Of a stretch of DNA of 64,000 bases, positions 32,619 to 43,518 are shown piece after piece. The stretch comes from Astrothelium macrocarpum (taxonomy: Eukaryota > Ascomycota > Dothideomycetes > Trypetheliales > Trypetheliaceae). The notes beneath the pieces were generated by a model. It made no database searches and was not told the origin of the DNA. It saw nothing but the letters and a program-made list of their open reading frames with translations. How positions within the stretch are numbered: position 1 is the first letter of the stretch; every line of letters starts with the position of its first letter. A program made the position numbers and the translations under genes. The DNA lies in contig JAGEMR010000003.1 in assembly GCA_021030915.1 (NCBI GenBank), forward strand, positions 248,001-312,000. The letters are read 5' to 3'.

Positions 32619-35066
32619 CAGGGATCGGAAAAATTATGCAACATTCGAATATAATCCAATAATTCATAATTTTCGGATAAGAATGGATAAGAGAATTATT
32701 CAGAATTATTCAGAATTTTATTTGATATCTGATAATCGAAATTAATTTCTGTATTAAAAAATTCTTCTATTTTATTTTTATAAAATATTTCAATTAAAAT
32801 ATCAATCAATTCTGAAATTTCTTTTATTATTATTTTTTCTGAAATTATCAATATATGAAAATATATTAAAAGAATATCTTCTGTTATTTATTAATATATC
32901 CGCGAATTATATAATCATAAATCAAAAAGAAAAAAAAGAAAAAAAATCTTTTATTATAAAATTAAAAATTATTCGTATAATTTATATATAATAACAAATT
33001 TCCGAAATTATTTAAAGAATTAATATAAAATTGATTATAATTCTTATATATTTTATATAAAATAAATTTCCGCCATTCAATTTTTAATATTTTATTAAAA
33101 AATAATGAAAAATATATATAAAATAAATAAATTAAAAAAATTAATTTTAAAAAAAATATTCAAATAAAAGATTTTTTAATAAATTTTAATCAGTTTTATG
33201 ATTATATAAAATTTTCTTTTTCATTTGATTGAATGATCAGAATTTTATATTTTTTATTTTATTTTAAATTCAATAATAAAAATTCCAATAAATATTAAAA
33301 TTTTTATTTTATATATAAAAAATCAATTTATATATCAATAAAATTTCATATAAAAAAATTTCTAATTCATATTAACGAATATTTATTTTTCAATCAATAT
33401 CTGAATTTTATTTAATAATCATTTTTTTTTAATAATTTACGTATATTATATAAATAAAAATCTGAAATTTCGAAAAATTCTTTTTATTTTTCATATAATA
33501 ATCAATTATTCAGAAAAAAATTAATAAATTATTATTCATATAATCTTTCAAAATTATAAAATAATATATAAAATTAAAATCATGATTAAAAATAATTCTA
33601 ATATAAATAATATTTTTTATCATATAATAAATAATAATTTTGAAATATAAAAAATTCATTATTCAGATTATATTATTGATTTTATCGTATAAAAATTCTT
33701 TTTTTAAAAAATTTTTAATATCATTTTTTTAAATTCATATAATCAAAAAAAAAAAAATTCAATTAAATAAAGAATAATAAAAAAATAAAATAAATTAATT
33801 TTATAATATTATTATTTATAATCGAAATTCATCAATTTATATAAAAAATTTCAAATAATTTATAAAAAAATTATTTTCATTAAATAATCATATAAAATAA
33901 AATTTTGATATAATCTTTTTAATATTATAATAAATTATGAATCATAAATTAATCAATATATAAAATTTCATTTTTTCATTTTTTTATCTGATTTTTTTAA
34001 TATATACGATTAGAAATTTTTTCGTATAATTCATAAATTTTTAAAATCATTTTATATAATAATTTTTATATTTAAAAATAATCAAATATATTTGAATTGG
34101 ATATTATAAATAATGGATATTTTATTAATATATATTAAAAGATTTTTGATATATATAAGTTTATAAAATTTTATTTATATAAGAATTAATAAAATTAGAA
34201 CAAAAAAAGAAAAATAGATTTAAATTTTATTATACGAATTAAATATAATTAAAATAAATTTCAAAAATATTACGAAATTTCGGACGATTTATTTTATTAT
34301 ATAATAATTTTAATATTCAATTCATATCATTATATAAAATATATTCAAATAATTTAATCAGAATAATGAAAATTTTAAATTTTATAAAATATTCAATTTT
34401 TTTAAAATAAATATCAAATAATTTATAATATAATAGAATTTTTATTATATAACGATATTTATTTAAAAATTTTATTAAAAAAATTTTTAATAATTATATA
34501 TCATTAGATTATAATTAATATATGAAATAAAATTAGTATATGATAAAAGAAATAAAATAAATATCAATTATATTATAAAAAAATTTTATACAAAATTACA
34601 AAATTTTCAATTTTATAATAATAATATCAAAATTAATAATAAAATAAATATTCATTTTTTTCATATTTTATAATTAAAATATTTTCTATTTTAATTATGA
34701 ATGATAAATCGGAAAAAATATTTTCATAAATTTATTATATAATCTTTTAAAAATATATAAAATTTGATCCTAAAAATATTAAAAGAATTGAATATTTAAA
34801 AAATTGAATCCGAAATAGAATTTCAGATTTTGATTCATAATATTAAAATAAAAATTTGATCTTTATATAAAAGATATTTTTGATAAATTTGATATTATAC
34901 AAAATAAGAAGAATGATTTATATTAATAAAAATAATCATTAAATCTAATTTGGTTAGAATTTTTGCATATTATGTATAATTCGAATTAATTCGGATATTC
35001 ATCCTTATCCATCCAAAAATAGGATTTATCCATCCTAATTCAATTCATTAATTTTTCCGATCCCTG
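32619..35066. mobile_element. hAT-like DNA transposon, degenerated to an AT-only island
   Basis: 2,448 bp bounded by a perfect 18-bp terminal inverted repeat, CAGGGATCGGAAAAATTA (32619-32636 and complement at 35049-35066), and flanked by the 8-bp duplication GGCTCCTG. Terminal CAGGG and 8-bp duplications are typical of hAT elements. Subterminal motifs recur in inverted orientation (ATGGATAAG at 32683-32691 and its complement at 35004-35012; TTATCCATCC twice at 35005-35014 and 35026-35035), as expected for transposase binding. The interior is about 90 percent A+T with no coding frame; no transposase remnant is readable. It sits in the coding sequence of the NLR gene. Whether it was autonomous or a non-autonomous derivative cannot be told. 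Confidence 0.88.
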
Positions 35067-35074
35067 GGCTCCTG
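35067..35074. repeat. Target-site duplication, right copy
   Basis: 8-bp GGCTCCTG immediately after the right terminal inverted repeat, identical to 32611-32618. Confidence 0.9.
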
Positions 35075-35715
35075 GCTTGTCTGCCGATCTTCCTTTCCGT
35101 ATGCAGCCTTGAGAATCGGAAGCCATTCGTCGCGCTGACTAGGCGACAACTGGGACTTTAAAATCGGTATCTCAATTGACGATTGAGGGAAGCCTTCCGG
35201 GACATCGACACTCTTTTGCACTCCAGCATTTAAGCCTCGTGAGCTAGTGAAAATGAGAAACTTAAGACATTAGTACAAATCTTTGGTACATGAACTTACA
35301 AAAGTAAAACAACTAGATAGGTACAGATATCGAGTCTGTAGTTATTCAATTGTTTTTGTAGATCCTCTCTTTCTGAAGCTTTCCATGCACTCCTGATATA
35401 TAGCTCTATGCTCCGAAGCGTACCGGGACTTTTGGAACCATGTCGTGCCTTTGCTAGCGAGTGGGCCATATTGCTGGCAACTTCGCCGCACCCTTCGAGG
35501 GCTGCTTTAAGCGTTGCATCAAGATCATGTTCCTTGGCTCCCGATTCCAAAGTCGAGTTCCAGCTCTGGAGGCTGTCTGTAATGTCTGAAAGCTATTTCA
35601 CTGCTTTGAGACTGCCAGCCTTGCGAATTTCGATTACGCCTCTTGTAAGACTAGTTGCAAAGGATACAAATTAAACCACATTTGATGCAAGACCAAATGC
35701 AGTAAGCGGATCCAT

Positions 35716-36402
35716 GTTCACTGTCGTGATACAAAATGACAAATGCCAGCGACATATCACATCGCCCAAAGAGAGAGGAAAATAGTTTCTCGATTCAATA
35801 GTCGAAGGAAATAGGACTTTAAAAAAAAGAGTTTCAAAACTTTTCACGGTAAGGCTGAGATTATTATCGTGGCTGAGCCAAGGTCAAAGACTCTTGGTGA
35901 GGCTTGGTGGCGCTGATACTTAATAAGCGAGCTAATTAGCTATTTTATCAGCCTTTTGTGTTCCAGAATGTGTTGTAAGTTGGAAAATAGCGATTTTTAA
36001 AATAGTAGCACATCGATTGAATAGCATATCAGACAGCAAATTCAGCACTAGCACATTCAACAGCAGCAATTGAGTAGCCGCGGCAGGATCGAAAGTCTTG
36101 TGATTATAAAATAGCTGAAAATGACGCTATTAGTAGTGGCGGTGTTGGTGCCCGGCGATGAGAGTGGCGTCAATGACGACAGAGGTTCAAACTGTAGATC
36201 TTCAGAACGACCTGACGAGTGCACTATGTAACGATACATAAATCAATGCAGTAAATCCAGCGACAAACGGTACTATAGTACTGCATTTTTGAGAACTGAA
36301 ACTTCTGTAGGATATCACCCCAACCTACCGGGCCCTGACGCCATTCACCAATCCAGCATTCATGTCAAACGAGGACAGCTTCTCCCACTGAGCTTATGCT
36401 CG
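35716..36402. other. Intergenic
   Basis: 687 bp upstream of the NLR pseudogene and downstream of the HET gene. It includes AT-rich runs (tttaaaaaaaagag). No gene recognised. Confidence 0.4.
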
Positions 36403-38450
36403 TCAAACGAAACTCAGGTAGTGCCATTCCAAATCCTGAAGGTCCCAGACTTCGCCATCCATTAGCCCATGGACATAACAGGCGCCTAGGATTTCCCATC
36501 GATCGCCACGTGGTCGTAAGATTACCGGAATTCTCATTCCATAGAAGACACAGACTCGGTCATGAGGCTTGGCGCGGAATGGTACCCATCCGAATCTGCC
36601 CCTTTGAGACATAAAAAATTTTCGCGCGTCGCGAACTCTACCTTCGGCTTCCTCGAAGGGTTCCGCAAGCTTTCTCAAAATACGAGAGTGAACCGCCCAA
36701 GTCAAAGGATCTCTCCACCACCGTCGTTCTATCTGTAACTTTTTCTGCAAGAACCAATACCCGAAGCTGGTCGCCAATGATTGGTCTGCTGTTTGGTTAG
36801 GTCTGTGGTAATCGAATCGAGGCCCACGGTTGTAGACGAGCACTCGCCAAAATGCATCGAAAGACTCGCCTCCGTCAATGCTTGCCGTCTCGCTCAGGGT
36901 TGGATCTATTAGCCGTCTAATTTCAGAAAGCCAGCACAGCATTTCAGCCTCGTACTTGGCACCCTCCTCTTGTATTTTCAATTGACTGATTCGGCCGTCT
37001 GTTACGCAAAGATCTGACGAAGGTAAAGAGGGGCGATCACTAGCGATGACCTTTACGTGATCAAAGATGGCGCCCATTATGTCTATTCGCTATACCTAAC
37101 GTATAAGCATATAATTATGAACGTTTGCGTGCTTTTGGCTGGCGAAAAACGGGTTCTACTTACATCTGGCACAGGAATTGACCAGCGACCGGGACAAAAT
37201 TCTTCTGCGACACTTGCTTGTCGACTCATGAGTCGTACCTGCGGGTTCGGTATATCTCTGATCTTTTGCAAGTATAGAGTGTTATAGAAACCTGTCATGA
37301 CCAAGCCAGGGCTGTGAGCGGAAAACAGGTCAGGTACCCACGAGGGTATACCCAGTTGATGATTCTGAGGATTTGCATGGAATGCCAACCATTCAATCAG
37401 AACTCTGTGACATTGGGGATCTTGATTGAGGACCAGCACTTCAATACTCTTTGCACTAATTTGGTATCCTGGGCAACCCAGCAATGTCATCTTCCCCACT
37501 AGGCATGCGATATCTTGGAACTCTTTCCTGTAATCAACGAAAGCTGGGTCAATGCTAGCTGACACACCAGCCAATGCAAAAAGCCGGTCTCGCTTTTCGG
37601 TCGCTGCCATACCTGGGAGATCTGATAGCGTATCGTAAAGTGGACGAACACCTCTCTTCCTATAATTGAAATAGGACGCGGCAACGTTACGCGCCGTGAG
37701 CGTAGATGTGGCCGGACACCCGCTTACAATATTGAATGCATCCAAAAGATTCCGATGAGCTGCGATCTGCATGGCTAACCAAAGAAATGTCTCGGTAGGA
37801 AATTCTAGACCTGCCCTCCAAATCAGAGACTTCTGGGCGACCAGAACCTCCTGGACAACCCATATTCGACCGAACCAAGGATGAGCCATGAGTTTGAATA
37901 GCGCGGTCCAGCAGGGGTCAAGCAAGGGACGATTAACCCCCTTAGATTTCCAACCAAAGTCCTCAAAATCATATTTGTTGGCATCTACATCGTAGTTCTC
38001 TCCATGGCACCTCTGGTATAAAGTCTGTGCTAACCGGAAAGCGTCAACATCTCTGGGTCGACTTTTGCCTAACCAGATTATCACTTGATCTGCTTTTTCG
38101 TATATATTACGCATTAAACGTACTTGACGAGTTCTCTCCTCACTGTCATTTTGGTTGATGCATATCGCGTCTACCCAAAGGAGTTCTCTACTTCTACGAC
38201 GACGCCTTTCGCACAGAGCTTCGAAGAGATTGATTCCAGCGAACAGGCGGCGACCGTTGCATTCAAGCTCTCTTTGCCTCTTCTGACTTCCCCAGACGTA
38301 GGACAGTGCCTCGAATTTCGATCTATCAAGGCTATCCTGAACAAGTCGAACGACCAAACTGCTGCCTTCGGGTCCGTCCATCACTTTTAGCAGCCGAATA
38401 TTCCTGCCTTGCAGTGAAGTATGGTATTCAAACAGGCTGGTATCCGCCAT
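36403..38450 (-). CDS. HET-domain (heterokaryon incompatibility) protein
   Basis: Exons 38450-37164 and 37089-36403 with a 74-bp intron; 657 aa. The HET blocks are FEALSYVWG (46-54), LLWVDAICINQND (90-102, followed by RQVRLMRNIYEKADQVIIWLG) and HPWFGRIWVVQEV (190-202). The C-terminal half has the usual HET-family features: RDRLFALAG, LGIPSWVPD, RPRGDRWEILGACYVHGLMDGEVW. This is the common long form whose HET domain is thought to act as a death-inducing NADase-like or signalling module (inference). The intron acceptor TATAG keeps phase 0 and yields DRIDIMGAIFDHV. It lies on the same strand directly upstream of the broken NLR gene, an arrangement seen at some fungal incompatibility loci. Confidence 0.93.
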
Positions 38451-39097
38451 GATTCAAAGGACGCTGGAATAAGGTCTTCACTTCTGCCAGGGACTACTAA
38501 TGGTAGCCTAATGTAAATGCATTAAGTCTGCGCCGATAATCAATCAGCAATGGAGCTGATCGATAGTAACCTCCGTGTTTTCGACTAACGAATACAATCT
38601 CTCTATGCAACAGTAAGATAAACTTTGGCGCGACTTTATAAACTTCTCTAAGATTACCTTCAGCGAACAAGTGACTCTCTTCTGGGTCGAACAAGATGGA
38701 CGAAGCTCAGCCGACGGCGATCTTATTTGTAACTAGCAATTTGGAGTCTTCGCCTTTTTCAAGCTCGCGAATTCTATCTCGAGATGGAACCGGTCCGGAG
38801 TAAATTAATGTCGGCCTTCATGACGTGACACTTTATCGCAGCTGACGTCTCCGTACGTATGCTGGATCGCCGCAAGGCGACTGTAGGCAGCAGTGGCACG
38901 CATCCGGGCAACGTATATGACTAAGCATCTATTAAGAAAAGTGAGGGGTCACCAGGGAGGGCCAATCGAAATGTCGGAGCAGGTCAGCTTTTGAGTACGG
39001 TAGCGACCATACCCTGTTACATCTGCTCTTCGTTCCTGCGATGAGTTTCTATATCTCACGGACACCGAGTTGAAGCCCATTAGACCGAACAAAACTA
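38451..39097. other. Intergenic
   Basis: 647 bp between the HET gene start and the 3' end of the unknown coiled-coil/membrane gene. No recognisable feature. Confidence 0.4.
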
Positions 39098-40414
39098 TCA
39101 AAGATCATCGACAATGCAGGAGAGGTAGAAAAGGGAGAAAAGCAGCATAGCAACGACCGGCAAAAGAAGCGTTATGGATTCTAAGAACGAAAAGACATCT
39201 CCTCCTTCCTCTACATGGTCAGAAAACAAAGGAGCTTCTGCGCAGGGCCCAACTCGACCACAACTTTCATAGTCCGGCCCACCATTCTCAGGAAACGGAC
39301 CATTCTCTCGCGCCAGGCTAACACTATAATAGCATCTGCATCTGCCACATTGGTCTTTCTCTTCAAAGTTCGCGCCGATGGCTTGCCAAACGTGTTGTTC
39401 CAAGTGCTTCACCTGGCCAGGGTGATCGCGTCGGAAAGTTGACCTGAGTTGCTGCCACTCGTCGTCTGATAGAGGACTTTTGTCTTTCCCGAAAACCTGG
39501 ATTTTCACTTCAGTAACTTTTGTGGATGCCGGAAGCAGATAGTCTCGGCGTGTCTTATCGGAAATGCAGGCATCCCTTGATTTAGTTAGGAAATCGCGCC
39601 ATGGGACGTGTTTTTTGGTTCGTTCAGGCCAGGATGGTGCCGTGGCTCCAATTCTTTGGTAAGTTTCATCCAAACAAATAGTCATTGGTGCAGTTGCAGG
39701 AACTTTATCAGACGACTCCATATCTCCTTCACCTTTGCAACGGCCAGACTTCCAGCGTTCGCTCTGAAGTTCAGCGATGAATTTCTTCAAGGATTCTTTC
39801 TGAAATCTAATGCAGTCGATCACGTCATTGGATTTTGGTTCTCGGTCCTCTATCGCAAGTCGAATAATAAGGACCACAATTTCTTGGGAGGTGCGGCATA
39901 TCCACTGATGTCGTACCTTGTCCGGCTCTGCAATTAAATTATTATCGATTAAACTTTCACAGCAGGATCGAGCACTCTTACCAAGGGCTGATTGCCATTC
40001 AGAAATGTGCTCCGATAATTGCGTGGCGAAGGAGTCAATGTTGGAAACGAGTTCCGTCGTTTTGGCATTGTCGAACTCTTGGGATATCACCCATGCGCAA
40101 AATCCGTTGAAAAGACTCAGGTATTGCCGAATAATATCACCTAAAAGAGGTAACAGACGATCTTGCAATTCCTCCCGATGACGCTTGGCCATTCTCATCG
40201 CGTTGTTAGCGTCATCAATATTGTTCGAGAAATGTTTCATAGCCTTTGCAATATCTCCAAGTATGCTGTCAACTTTGGCCAATGCTCCTTTCTGGGTCAT
40301 TGAATGATTGAGTGCTGTGTACCAATCTTTGAAGTTGAATGATGGAAACGCGATAATCTGTCTAGAAGGGTAGCTCCATCCTTTCCGCCCTCTCACAGTA
40401 AAGATTGATGACAT
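39098..40414 (-). CDS. Unknown helical protein with C-terminal membrane anchor
   Basis: Open frame of 438 codons from ATG 40414. I do not recognise the family. It begins with GWSYPSRQIIAFPSFNF, then a long helical, probably coiled-coil stretch (about residues 40-200: VDSILGDIAKAMKHFSNNID, MAKRHREELQDRLLPLLGDI). A Lys/Arg-rich middle and a Cys-rich segment (QCGRCRCYYS, then ESCGRVGPC) follow. The last about 30 residues form one hydrophobic helix (ITLLLPVVAMLLFSLFYL) ending in CIVDDL, suggesting a tail anchor. The start lies only 131 bp after the stop of the gene below, same strand, so the two are probably one gene with an unresolved junction. It is next to the HET/NLR genes, so a role in that system is possible but unproven. 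Confidence 0.6.
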   Translation of the reverse strand: MSSIFTVRGRKGWSYPSRQIIAFPSFNFKDWYTALNHSMTQKGALAKVDSILGDIAKAMKHFSNNIDDANNAMRMAKRHREELQDRLLPLLGDIIRQYLSLFNGFCAWVISQEFDNAKTTELVSNIDSFATQLSEHISEWQSALGKSARSCCESLIDNNLIAEPDKVRHQWICRTSQEIVVLIIRLAIEDREPKSNDVIDCIRFQKESLKKFIAELQSERWKSGRCKGEGDMESSDKVPATAPMTICLDETYQRIGATAPSWPERTKKHVPWRDFLTKSRDACISDKTRRDYLLPASTKVTEVKIQVFGKDKSPLSDDEWQQLRSTFRRDHPGQVKHLEQHVWQAIGANFEEKDQCGRCRCYYSVSLARENGPFPENGGPDYESCGRVGPCAEAPLFSDHVEEGGDVFSFLESITLLLPVVAMLLFSLFYLSCIVDDL

Positions 40415-40545
40415 TATGATACCAGTGAATTCTGACACAGAAAGTTATTGCATTCCAACTACACTACCTATATATCTGAGAAACGCATCAGATTGTCAGG
40501 ACAGTTTGCGCATCAAGACGATTGCGAGATTGCGCCTCAAACATA

Positions 40546-41430
40546 CTATTTCTGTGTTCCGGGTTCAAGAACAAAGCCCTGCATATGCACTTGGTCCATA
40601 GCAAACTGTTTTCTCGTAACAGTACGTTGTGCGTCCGCCTGCTGCATTCCTTTGTCAAACTCCAGGCTTTCCTCGTTGGCCTTGAGGCGAGCGCATGAAA
40701 TGGCATCCTGGAAACCATCTAGAGGGTAAGTCCGACGCCAAGGCTCTGTGACTTCGTATTCCTCAACGTCAAGAAGGTCGCGGACTACATCAAACCAAGG
40801 TCTAACGATGATCCAGAGTTCATTCTTATCTAACGATTTCACAACTGTGAACCGTGTTACTGACCACTTCTGTTTGGCGGAGTAGGTTACCAGGGGCCCT
40901 ATCTCTATAAAGCGACGAATATCGGGTGTCTTTGAAAGCTTCTCCAGAATTTTGACTATTATCCCTGCATCGATTTTCTGCTGAAAGAAAGAGAGCTTTA
41001 GCGATTAACGCTCATGACTGATTTGACCAATCTCGGAACTTACGGGTTGGCCAACTATGTCCCTCTTATCCAACAAAATTCCTCCCGAATTTGTATCGTT
41101 GATATAATAGGCACACCCTGTCTCCCTTGAAAAGCTTGTGCTTTCGTCTGTTGGCAGATATCGTGTGTACGGATAGTCTTCGCCCAACTCTAAATCTTCT
41201 AGCAACGCAGGCGAGCCTACGAAGACTCCATACTCAAACTCGTCCTGGGATCCAAGATAGCCAAATCCAAGAGCGGGCAAATGATACTTTTCGCGGAATT
41301 CGCGTATTTCATCATCCGTAGAACTGTCGGTTATAGTGACCAAAGCTTTTTTAAAATCTTCAAATGGGGTTTGTTGGTTACGAAAGTTGAATTCGGAAGC
41401 ATACTTCCACGAAAATGAATTAGATGCCAT
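40546..41430 (-). CDS. Unknown protein, probably the 5' part of the same locus
   Basis: Exons 41430-41044 and 40980-40546 (intron 63 bp, phase 0), giving 273 aa before TAG. No known family recognised. The start MASNSFSWKYASEF was chosen over an upstream in-frame ATG at 41520 whose residues look like leader. It contains acidic, aromatic-rich segments (LPALGFGYLGSQDEFEYGVF) and ends GFVLEPGTQK. A good donor (GTATGT) overlaps the stop codon, which suggests splicing onward into the frame at 40414. However, the only phase-compatible acceptor I find, GGATGGAG, is poor, so the junction is left open. A frameshift or pseudogene is an alternative. Confidence 0.55.
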
Positions 41431-42064
41431 GGTTAGTATACGCACGCTCTGATTGTCAAAGCTTCGCCTTTTGTGTCCAATAGAAAGTAAATTCAACCGC
41501 GAAAAGAAAAGTATGGACATGATGAATACAAAGCCAGTCTTATAGGTGGATTTGCCTTCAAAGTCCGCATGCGGAATGAAGTTTAACCTTTACTGAATGC
41601 GGCGTGAACAATGAGTTCTAGTAATTGAGGTACTCTATACACAGAACAACAATGACGTCTACTTATCGACAGAGAACTGTAGCTTCGTCGCCGCACCATT
41701 CTCTTAGTATTGCTGCCCCCCACGATCTGGCCCTATCACCTATCTTCTCATGCGAGATCGGTTGCGCGGATGACGAGAACATCAAAGAGGAGCGGTTGCT
41801 ATGAGAAGTCATCTATGCTAGAACCCGATTTTATTCCGCCCAAACGTATGTTTTCAACTCAAAAAACACGGCTTTTACCGTTTGAGATAGAAGCTGTGGC
41901 TAGAGTGAGTTTCGGTTGGTTACGCGCATGAGGCTGAGACTCCAACGTCAACGGCTTAATTTCGGCAATACGAAATGTGGCATATGCGACATAACAGGTA
42001 GGTACCTACCTACCTAGTCTTCTTCCCTATTCAATCTAACGTTGTGGTCAAGGCCATATCGACA
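41431..42064. other. Intergenic, divergent promoter region
   Basis: 634 bp between divergent starts. It contains the palindromic GGTA repeat listed at 41996-42011 just upstream of the SAYSvFN gene. No further gene seen. Confidence 0.4.
41996..42011. repeat. Perfect 16-bp palindrome in a GGTA/TACC repeat
   Basis: AGGTAGGTACCTACCT is its own reverse complement and lies 54 bp before the ATG of the SAYSvFN gene. Short GGTA/TACC repeats are common in fungal promoters; a regulatory role is not shown. Confidence 0.5.
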
Positions 42065-42451
42065 ATGGCACTCAATACTGGACCTACATGTACGGGTAAG
42101 AAAACAACCAAAAAACCGTACCATGTCTCTCGAGCCGATCTCCAATTGGACGAATACATTGAGGAGCGGAACTCACGTTCACCATCTCTACTGATCCAAA
42201 AGGCGTACTACCACCTCAAGCATTCGCGCCAGTTCCACGTCTACATAGCTCTTCAGATCCTAGCAGCAGCCATTGGCTATGGTCAGGTCATGTTGGTGCT
42301 GGGCCTATTTTGGGCCATGATAGCAAATACCGGGAAAAGAAAGGATGGGGAGATGAGCGCATATTCGCTGTTCAACAAAAACGTGGAGGCCATCGCCGGA
42401 AGCACGAATATGGAAGCCCTTGAACAAGAGCTCCGGAGCCGTGGTGTTTGA
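42065..42451 (+). CDS. SAYSvFN-domain small membrane protein
   Basis: Intronless, 128 aa. The C-terminus carries the family signature GEMSAYSLFNKNVEAIAGSTNMEALEQELRSRG, preceded by a hydrophobic segment (FHVYIALQILAAAIGYGQVMLVLGLFWAMIA, about 60-95) that forms one long or two short membrane helices. The N-terminus is basic and probably cytosolic. In animals SAYSD1, the best studied member, is an ER protein linked to translocon-associated ribosome quality control; whether the fungal protein does the same is unknown. The ATG at 42065 was taken because the only upstream in-frame start-like codon is GTG. The motif variant here is SAYSLFN rather than SAYSVFN. Confidence 0.85.
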   Translation: MALNTGPTCTGKKTTKKPYHVSRADLQLDEYIEERNSRSPSLLIQKAYYHLKHSRQFHVYIALQILAAAIGYGQVMLVLGLFWAMIANTGKRKDGEMSAYSLFNKNVEAIAGSTNMEALEQELRSRGV

Positions 42452-43518
42452 AGGCAGAAGATGAATGTTACGTTGAACAAATCGTGCTCTGCAGCTTCAC
42501 ATAGGCTTGCCACCAACCGATCCAAAGAGACCTCATTGCGATCAGCCAGTAATATGAGAACGTGTCTTCAGTCTACAAAGAGAAGATCCCGAGGATGCTA
42601 AAGGCTGTCAGCTTTCCTATCCACATCGGAACTTTGATCCATTCGTCTGGTAAGGCTGTGTATGAAAAGCAACAACCGCAAATTGGCATATGGTGAGCAG
42701 AGTCTTTCAGGAAAAGGGGTACTGTGCAAAAGTTTAGTTGGTTCTGACATATTCGACAACTGCTTCCTCATTCTTATTTATAAACGCAAGAGAACCCTTG
42801 TGCGTAAAGTCTTCTTATGGTACGAGATGGAATTTGACATCAACATCGGAAGAGTTCTACAATTTGATCGGTCTATACGTCTGAAATGCCTCAGCGACGA
42901 GAACATGACTCAGAACACAGGATGGTGTTTGAAACGAGAGCCAAATGTCCAGCGGAAACCGGAGGTGACGGAAGATGCAGCTGCCAAATGTAAGCCGGGG
43001 CAGCTGGCTTATGGAAATCCGAAAGTCATGCTCGTTTCAACTCGGAGTGAATAGTAGAGAGGGAGACTACTTTCAGTTTCTGGAAAACAGGATAAGGCAA
43101 TCCGATGTAAAAGCTCCGGTTATCTAAGCATCACATCTACTTGGACCTCATTCAAACGATGAAGCGAGTTTAATCTCAGGGCATGGCTTCAAAAAGCGAA
43201 AGCCAAGATCCCAAGACACCGTGAATGGAACGCAAAACTATCTAATTTCTCACAGCATGGATAGGCATGTAACAGCTTCGGCCGACCTTCAATTGCAATG
43301 GGATCGGCTACTTGTCCAAATCTAGACGTTGGACAAGCCGGCTTTCATATTTATCAATATGTAGAATGCCCGTGTCTGGGAAAGAACGTAAAAGCTGGTA
43401 TGTCATAATGCATGGACATGACTTCTTCGCATTGTTTAAATATATATTGCAACGTACCCTCTTGCCTCATGACTCGGCCGCATACAGAATCTCTCACGAT
43501 CCCACTTAGATGTGCAGC
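42452..43518. other. Intergenic between convergent genes
   Basis: 1.07 kb. A 130-codon plus-strand frame (42662-43054) shows no domain and ordinary composition, so it is not called. Otherwise empty. Confidence 0.4.

Larger units (their letters stand above)
30690..35715 (-). pseudogene. NLR/STAND protein with NACHT-type NTPase, disrupted
   Basis: A fungal NOD-like receptor gene broken by a transposon and two stops. The first part begins at ATG 35715 with MDPLTAFGLASNVV, matching the fungal N-terminal domain of STAND proteins. In-frame stops follow at codon 15 (TAA, 35673-35671) and codon 41 (TAG, 35595-35593). The frame stays open to an intron (35299-35244), then reads to 35067. A 2,448-bp element interrupts, and the frame resumes at 32610 without a shift once one 8-bp duplication is discounted. 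It continues through P-loop GKAGSGKST (about 32375-32349), Walker B FIFIDGLDEF (about 32036-32007) and a winged-helix-like region to 30690. Without insert and stops the gene would be 837 codons. The 3' 608 codons from ATG 32516 are intact, so the decay looks recent. Such proteins mediate incompatibility or immunity in fungi. Confidence 0.85.

Noticed and set aside
32640..35045. AT island as mitochondrial DNA insert or centromere-like sequence
   Set aside because: It has exact transposon ends and an 8-bp target duplication, shows no mitochondrial gene, and is only 2.4 kb.
42000..42020. GGTA/TACC repeat as a transposon end or telomere-like tract
   Set aside because: Too short, with no duplication or second copy; such repeats are common in fungal promoters.
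42662..43054. 130-codon plus-strand open frame
   Set aside because: No domain, membrane or signal feature and no conserved-looking block; likely chance in a 1-kb gap.
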